The translations under genes and the position numbers were made by a program. A stretch of DNA of 16,184 nt from JBFMHD01 sp040752395 [NCBI: Candidatus Hydrogenedentota bacterium]. GTDB lineage: Bacteria > JBFMHD01. Within the stretch, counting starts at the first letter, position 1, and each line of letters opens with the position of its first letter. Location: contig JBFMHD010000048.1 in the NCBI GenBank assembly GCA_040752395.1, forward strand, positions 1 through 16,184, in the 5' to 3' direction. The notes below the pieces were generated by a model, which ran no database searches, was not told the DNA's origin, and was given only the letters and a program-made list of their open reading frames with translations. Positions 13,608 to 16,184 of the stretch are shown here, in pieces.

Positions 13608-14864
13608 TTGCCTTTTAAAAATTATAGAAAATTAGTTCTTCCAAATGGCATACGAGTTGTAATGGAACCGGATAAAAATGTCTGCTCCATTGCGTTGGGA
13701 GTTTTAATTGCTGTCGGTTCTAAATATGAGAGAAAAGAAGATAATGGTATCTCACATTTTATTGAACATTTACTTTTTAAAGGTACAAAGAAACGGAGTA
13801 CATCAGAGATAGCTATAAGTATAGATCAGATAGGCGGTCAGATCGATGGCGGGACAAGCAGAGAATACACACATCTTGAGATAAAAGCGCTTTCTAATCA
13901 TCTTGAATTTGTTATTGATTTACTCTCTGATATGGTATTTAACCCGAGACTTGATATAAAAGATATAGTAAATGAAAAGAGCGTTATACTCGAAGAAATT
14001 AAGATGTATGAAGATACGCCAGATGAATTTATACAGGATATGATTGTAAATGAGATGTGGAAGGATTATCCACTCGGTCAACCGATAATTGGTACAAGAG
14101 AGACAGTCTCAGGTTTTAATAGAGAGAGAGTAGAAAATTTTATAAATTCTAAATATCTGCCTTCGAATATTATAATCTCCTGCTGCGGTAATTTTGAAAT
14201 ACAAAGATTTATTAAATTAGTATCTAAATATTTTAATACCAAAAAAGATAAAAGAGAGATGAGTAAATGGGAGATTAAACTAAAAAATCCACTCTATGGA
14301 GTTAAACACATTGAACGTGATTTAAACCAGGTGCATTGTTGTATGGGTTTTAACGGTTTATCGAGAGTGGATAATGATAGATATGTTCTTCAAATAATTA
14401 ATACGATATTAGGGAGCAGTATGTCATCTCGTCTGTTTCAGGAAGTAAGAGAAAAACAGGGTCTGGTTTATAGTATATATAGTTATCCTGTGCTTTGTAT
14501 GGAGACCGGATTATTTATTGTATATTTTGCTACTACAAAATCAAATCTCAACAAAGCATATAATACTGTTCTGCGAGAGATAAACAATCTAAAAACCTCT
14601 AAAATTTCTAAAGACGAGCTACAAAAAGCAAAAGAGCATCTAAAAGGAAACATTTTATTGTCATTTGAGGGAACAAAATCAAGGATGTCGATTCTTGGCA
14701 GATGGGAACTATATTATGGCAGATATTTTACAGTAAAAGAAATGACGAACGAAATAGATAAGATTACAGTTGAAGATGTCCTTCGGGTAGCAAGAAGATT
14801 ATTCAAAAAAGATAAATCTATGACTTTGACTCTTGGTGAGGCGGTTGTGAAGCCGGTGGTTTAG
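13608..14864 (+). CDS. M16-family zinc peptidase
   Basis: A 418-residue M16B peptidase, related to mitochondrial processing peptidase and Bacillus MlpA/YmxG. It carries the inverted zinc motif HFIEH (H50, E53, H54), with the third ligand probably E130 in VILEEI, 76 residues on, the family spacing. The C-terminal half keeps the inactive lobe with EVREKQGLVYSIYS. It is probably a cytoplasmic or envelope-associated oligopeptidase; no signal peptide is visible. The start is TTG at 13608, chosen because the conserved N-terminus (KLVLPNGIRVVMEP) begins there and an SD, AGGGAG (13593-13598), lies 9 nt upstream. The next in-frame ATG would remove 18 conserved residues. It is the third gene of the rpsO-pnp operon, a common neighbour order. 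Confidence 0.93.
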   Translation: MPFKNYRKLVLPNGIRVVMEPDKNVCSIALGVLIAVGSKYERKEDNGISHFIEHLLFKGTKKRSTSEIAISIDQIGGQIDGGTSREYTHLEIKALSNHLEFVIDLLSDMVFNPRLDIKDIVNEKSVILEEIKMYEDTPDEFIQDMIVNEMWKDYPLGQPIIGTRETVSGFNRERVENFINSKYLPSNIIISCCGNFEIQRFIKLVSKYFNTKKDKREMSKWEIKLKNPLYGVKHIERDLNQVHCCMGFNGLSRVDNDRYVLQIINTILGSSMSSRLFQEVREKQGLVYSIYSYPVLCMETGLFIVYFATTKSNLNKAYNTVLREINNLKTSKISKDELQKAKEHLKGNILLSFEGTKSRMSILGRWELYYGRYFTVKEMTNEIDKITVEDVLRVARRLFKKDKSMTLTLGEAVVKPVV

Positions 14865-14893
14865 TGTAGGATAAGTTAAATAATTTTCTCTCC

Positions 14894-14981
14894 CCTCCTC
14901 TGAAAAACATTGTAACTCTAATGATATCAAGTAGAGGCAAGAAGCAAGATAACGCAAGAACGCAATAGTGTAGAGCGCAAA
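14894..14981 (-). repeat. Composite repeat: A core, arrays and SD-bearing box B
   Basis: On the minus strand this 88-bp unit begins with TTTGCGCTCTACAC (14981-14968), then two 8-bp units TTGCGTTC and TTGCGTTA, then two 7-bp units TTGCTTC and TTGCCTC, then box B (14925-14894): ATCATTAGAGTTACAATG and TTTTTCAGAGGAGG. Box B differs from the copy at 10050 at only two positions. Its SD points into the 3' end of the M16 gene, and no start codon follows, so it serves no gene here. Similarity to 105-170 covers the A part. Confidence 0.82.
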
Positions 14982-15258
14982 CCGCTGCCAAATCACAAAG
15001 AGATTAGAAAAGGAACTTTACAATCAATAATTTGAAGTTTAAAGGTAAAAAGAGAGAAGTATTATTTTTAGATGCCCACACCAGCAGATAATGTATAATA
15101 CAGTTGGACTAAGCCATAGAGATTGGGTTTTCGGTTCTATGGGAAGTTGTATGAAGATTGGATCCTATTTTTTGCTTTTTTTATTTCATTTGGGGAATTT
15201 ATATCTGACCCCCATTTTTAAATTTTCAGTTTCCAATTCGACATTCGCAGAATGTCGC
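14982..15258. other. Convergent intergenic region, no gene recognised
   Basis: This stretch lies between the ends of the M16 gene and trmJ. Short open frames here show no family similarity. At 15239-15257 a perfect 8-bp hairpin, CGACATTC-GCA-GAATGTCG, sits 1 bp after the trmJ stop, but neither strand has a T-tract, so it is at best an atypical terminator. On the minus strand near 15220-15200, ATGGGGGTCAGATATAAAT resembles a border word often seen near REP-associated transposases; no transposase is present. Confidence 0.5.
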
Positions 15259-16032
15259 CTAACGCGGGGGTTTGCCGTAAGTCTTGAAATGATGGACCCT
15301 GTGAAAGATACCACGGATAACCCGGATATCACGCTCCTTTAATTGAGCCCGTTCAAAGATATCACGTAATGCAAGCATCATACGCTGAGGGTTCTCTGGA
15401 TCAAGAAACCCGATCTCAAAAAGAACAGACTCTATATGATTAAACATAAGTTCAAGCGCCTCTCTTTTTGCTAACTCGGGTTTTATAGTTTCCTGTGCTT
15501 TTGGCTCCTCGTTAATCTGTGCGAATATCTCATATAAAATGATAGCAACTGATTGGGATAGATTAATTGAATGAAAAGAAGCCGTAGGAATAGTAATAAG
15601 GTTTTGAGATTTAGCTATAATTGAATTATCAAGACCCTTATCCTCCTGACCAAAGATAACCCCAACCTTAAGATTGGGTATTATCTCTATAATACGTTTA
15701 GCAGCAGATTGCGGTGTAAATTTAGAGATGCGTTTCCTGCCCGTTCGAGCTGAGGTTGCAAAGAGTATGTGCAAATCTTTAATAGCTTCGTCAATCTCAT
15801 CACATATAGTAGCATTAAGTAATATATCATAGCCATTCATTGCCATACGTTTGGCTTCAATATCAAGAATATTGCAGGGATTAACAGCGTAAAGCTCTGT
15901 TATTCCGAAGTTTTTCATTAATCTTGCAATGCTTCCCACATTACCGGGATAAATAGGATTTACCACTATGATTCTCAAGTTATTTTTTAAATACGAGAAG
16001 TATTTTTCGAGCATAGAGAAAGTATTTGACAT
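15259..16032 (-). CDS. trmJ: tRNA (cytidine/uridine-2'-O-)-methyltransferase TrmJ
   Basis: A 257-residue SPOUT (TrmH-family) methyltransferase that uses S-adenosylmethionine to methylate the ribose of nucleotide 32 in the tRNA anticodon loop. Motif 1 is YPGNVGSIARLMKNFG (R37 the conserved arginine), motif 2 includes VGVIFGQEDKGL, and motif 3 with the trefoil knot is HSINLSQSVAIILYEIF. A C-terminal helical extension of about 80 residues is typical of TrmJ and separates it from shorter TrmL. I chose ATG at 16032; ATG at 16014 is also possible, and a TTG at 16104 would add residues read from repeat-like DNA. None has a clear SD. It converges on the M16 gene, and its promoter was not identified with confidence. 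Confidence 0.88.
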   Translation of the reverse strand: MSNTFSMLEKYFSYLKNNLRIIVVNPIYPGNVGSIARLMKNFGITELYAVNPCNILDIEAKRMAMNGYDILLNATICDEIDEAIKDLHILFATSARTGRKRISKFTPQSAAKRIIEIIPNLKVGVIFGQEDKGLDNSIIAKSQNLITIPTASFHSINLSQSVAIILYEIFAQINEEPKAQETIKPELAKREALELMFNHIESVLFEIGFLDPENPQRMMLALRDIFERAQLKERDIRVIRGIFHRVHHFKTYGKPPR

Positions 16033-16066
16033 TATGCAATGTTTTGTCAAAATAAATCTTAGAGGT

Positions 16067-16174
16067 CTCTGAAAAAAAACTGTTCGTAAGGCACAGAGAC
16101 ACAAAGGCAGATAGGAGACAGGAGACAGGAGGAGAAAGGCACAAAGGATATTAGGGGATGGGGTATATTAGGGG
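16067..16174 (-). repeat. Degenerate box B with simple repeats upstream of trmJ
   Basis: On the minus strand, TTACGAACAG then TTTTTTTTCAGAG (16089-16067) resembles the 3' part of box B. Upstream lie two GTCTCCT heptamers (AGGAGAC on the plus strand, 16113-16126), the related words GGCACAGAGACACAAAGG (16090-16107) and GGCACAAAGG (16138-16147), and a direct repeat ATATTAGGGG (16148-16157, 16165-16174). The order of simple array then box then gene matches the other sites. No gene is seen from 16105 to the window end. Confidence 0.5.
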
Positions 16175-16184
16175 GCGGCGGGTA

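Noticed and set aside
15239-15257. Hairpin after trmJ as a rho-independent terminator
   Set aside because: Neither strand has a T-tract after the stem.
16033-16104. TTG start adding 24 residues to trmJ
   Set aside because: The extra residues come from box-B-like and simple-repeat DNA and match nothing in TrmJ.

Overview
The window is AT-rich chromosomal DNA from a Gram-negative-type bacterium. It carries the start of a heptose nucleotidyltransferase gene (lipopolysaccharide), a flagellin, and housekeeping genes in the common bacterial order rpsO-pnp-M16 peptidase. I cannot name the phylum from sequence alone. The protein sequences and the unusual intergenic repeats would suit an uncultivated candidate-phylum lineage, but that is an impression and not a result. 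Shine-Dalgarno (SD) use is mixed: flagellin, rpsO, pnp and the M16 peptidase have good SDs, while several other genes have none.

Layout. On the minus strand, reading leftwards from 6711: a monocistronic flagellin with a consensus sigma-70-like promoter, a structured 5' UTR and a strong terminator; then a three-gene operon of a YfhO-like polytopic membrane protein, a REC-GAF-PAS histidine kinase and a REC-PilZ response regulator; then an intergenic repeat; then the first 35 codons of an rfaE2-type gene cut by the window edge. On the plus strand from 6769 is a glyoxalase-II-like metallo-hydrolase. It overlaps tail to tail with a minus-strand DHH phosphoesterase. Next come an orphan ThiS-like sulfur carrier, a long repeat-rich intergenic region, a soluble NarL/DegS-type histidine kinase, galE, rpsO, pnp and an M16 peptidase. 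A repeat-containing convergent gap separates these from a minus-strand trmJ at the right edge.

How parts may work together. The hybrid kinase and the REC-PilZ protein are adjacent, tightly coupled and probably form one phosphorelay ending in a c-di-GMP-responsive protein. YfhO shares their operon, suggesting control of surface glycosylation. rpsO-pnp-M16 is a translation and RNA-decay operon, and its leader can fold into an H-type pseudoknot that would capture the rpsO SD, as expected for S15 feedback control.

The most unusual content is intergenic. A 32-nt box that ends in an SD-like sequence occurs three times, with degenerate relatives elsewhere. Short tandem arrays of 7-bp units, different at almost every site, lie beside the boxes, and a second repeat (core TTTGCGCTCTACAC) lies on the far side of the arrays. 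Together they look like a composite, variable intergenic element placed in front of genes. Other points worth a look are a 9-nt complementarity between the flagellin 5' and 3' UTRs, a possible 10-residue leader peptide inside a cluster of inverted repeats, and a thiS gene with a promoter placed for a leaderless mRNA.
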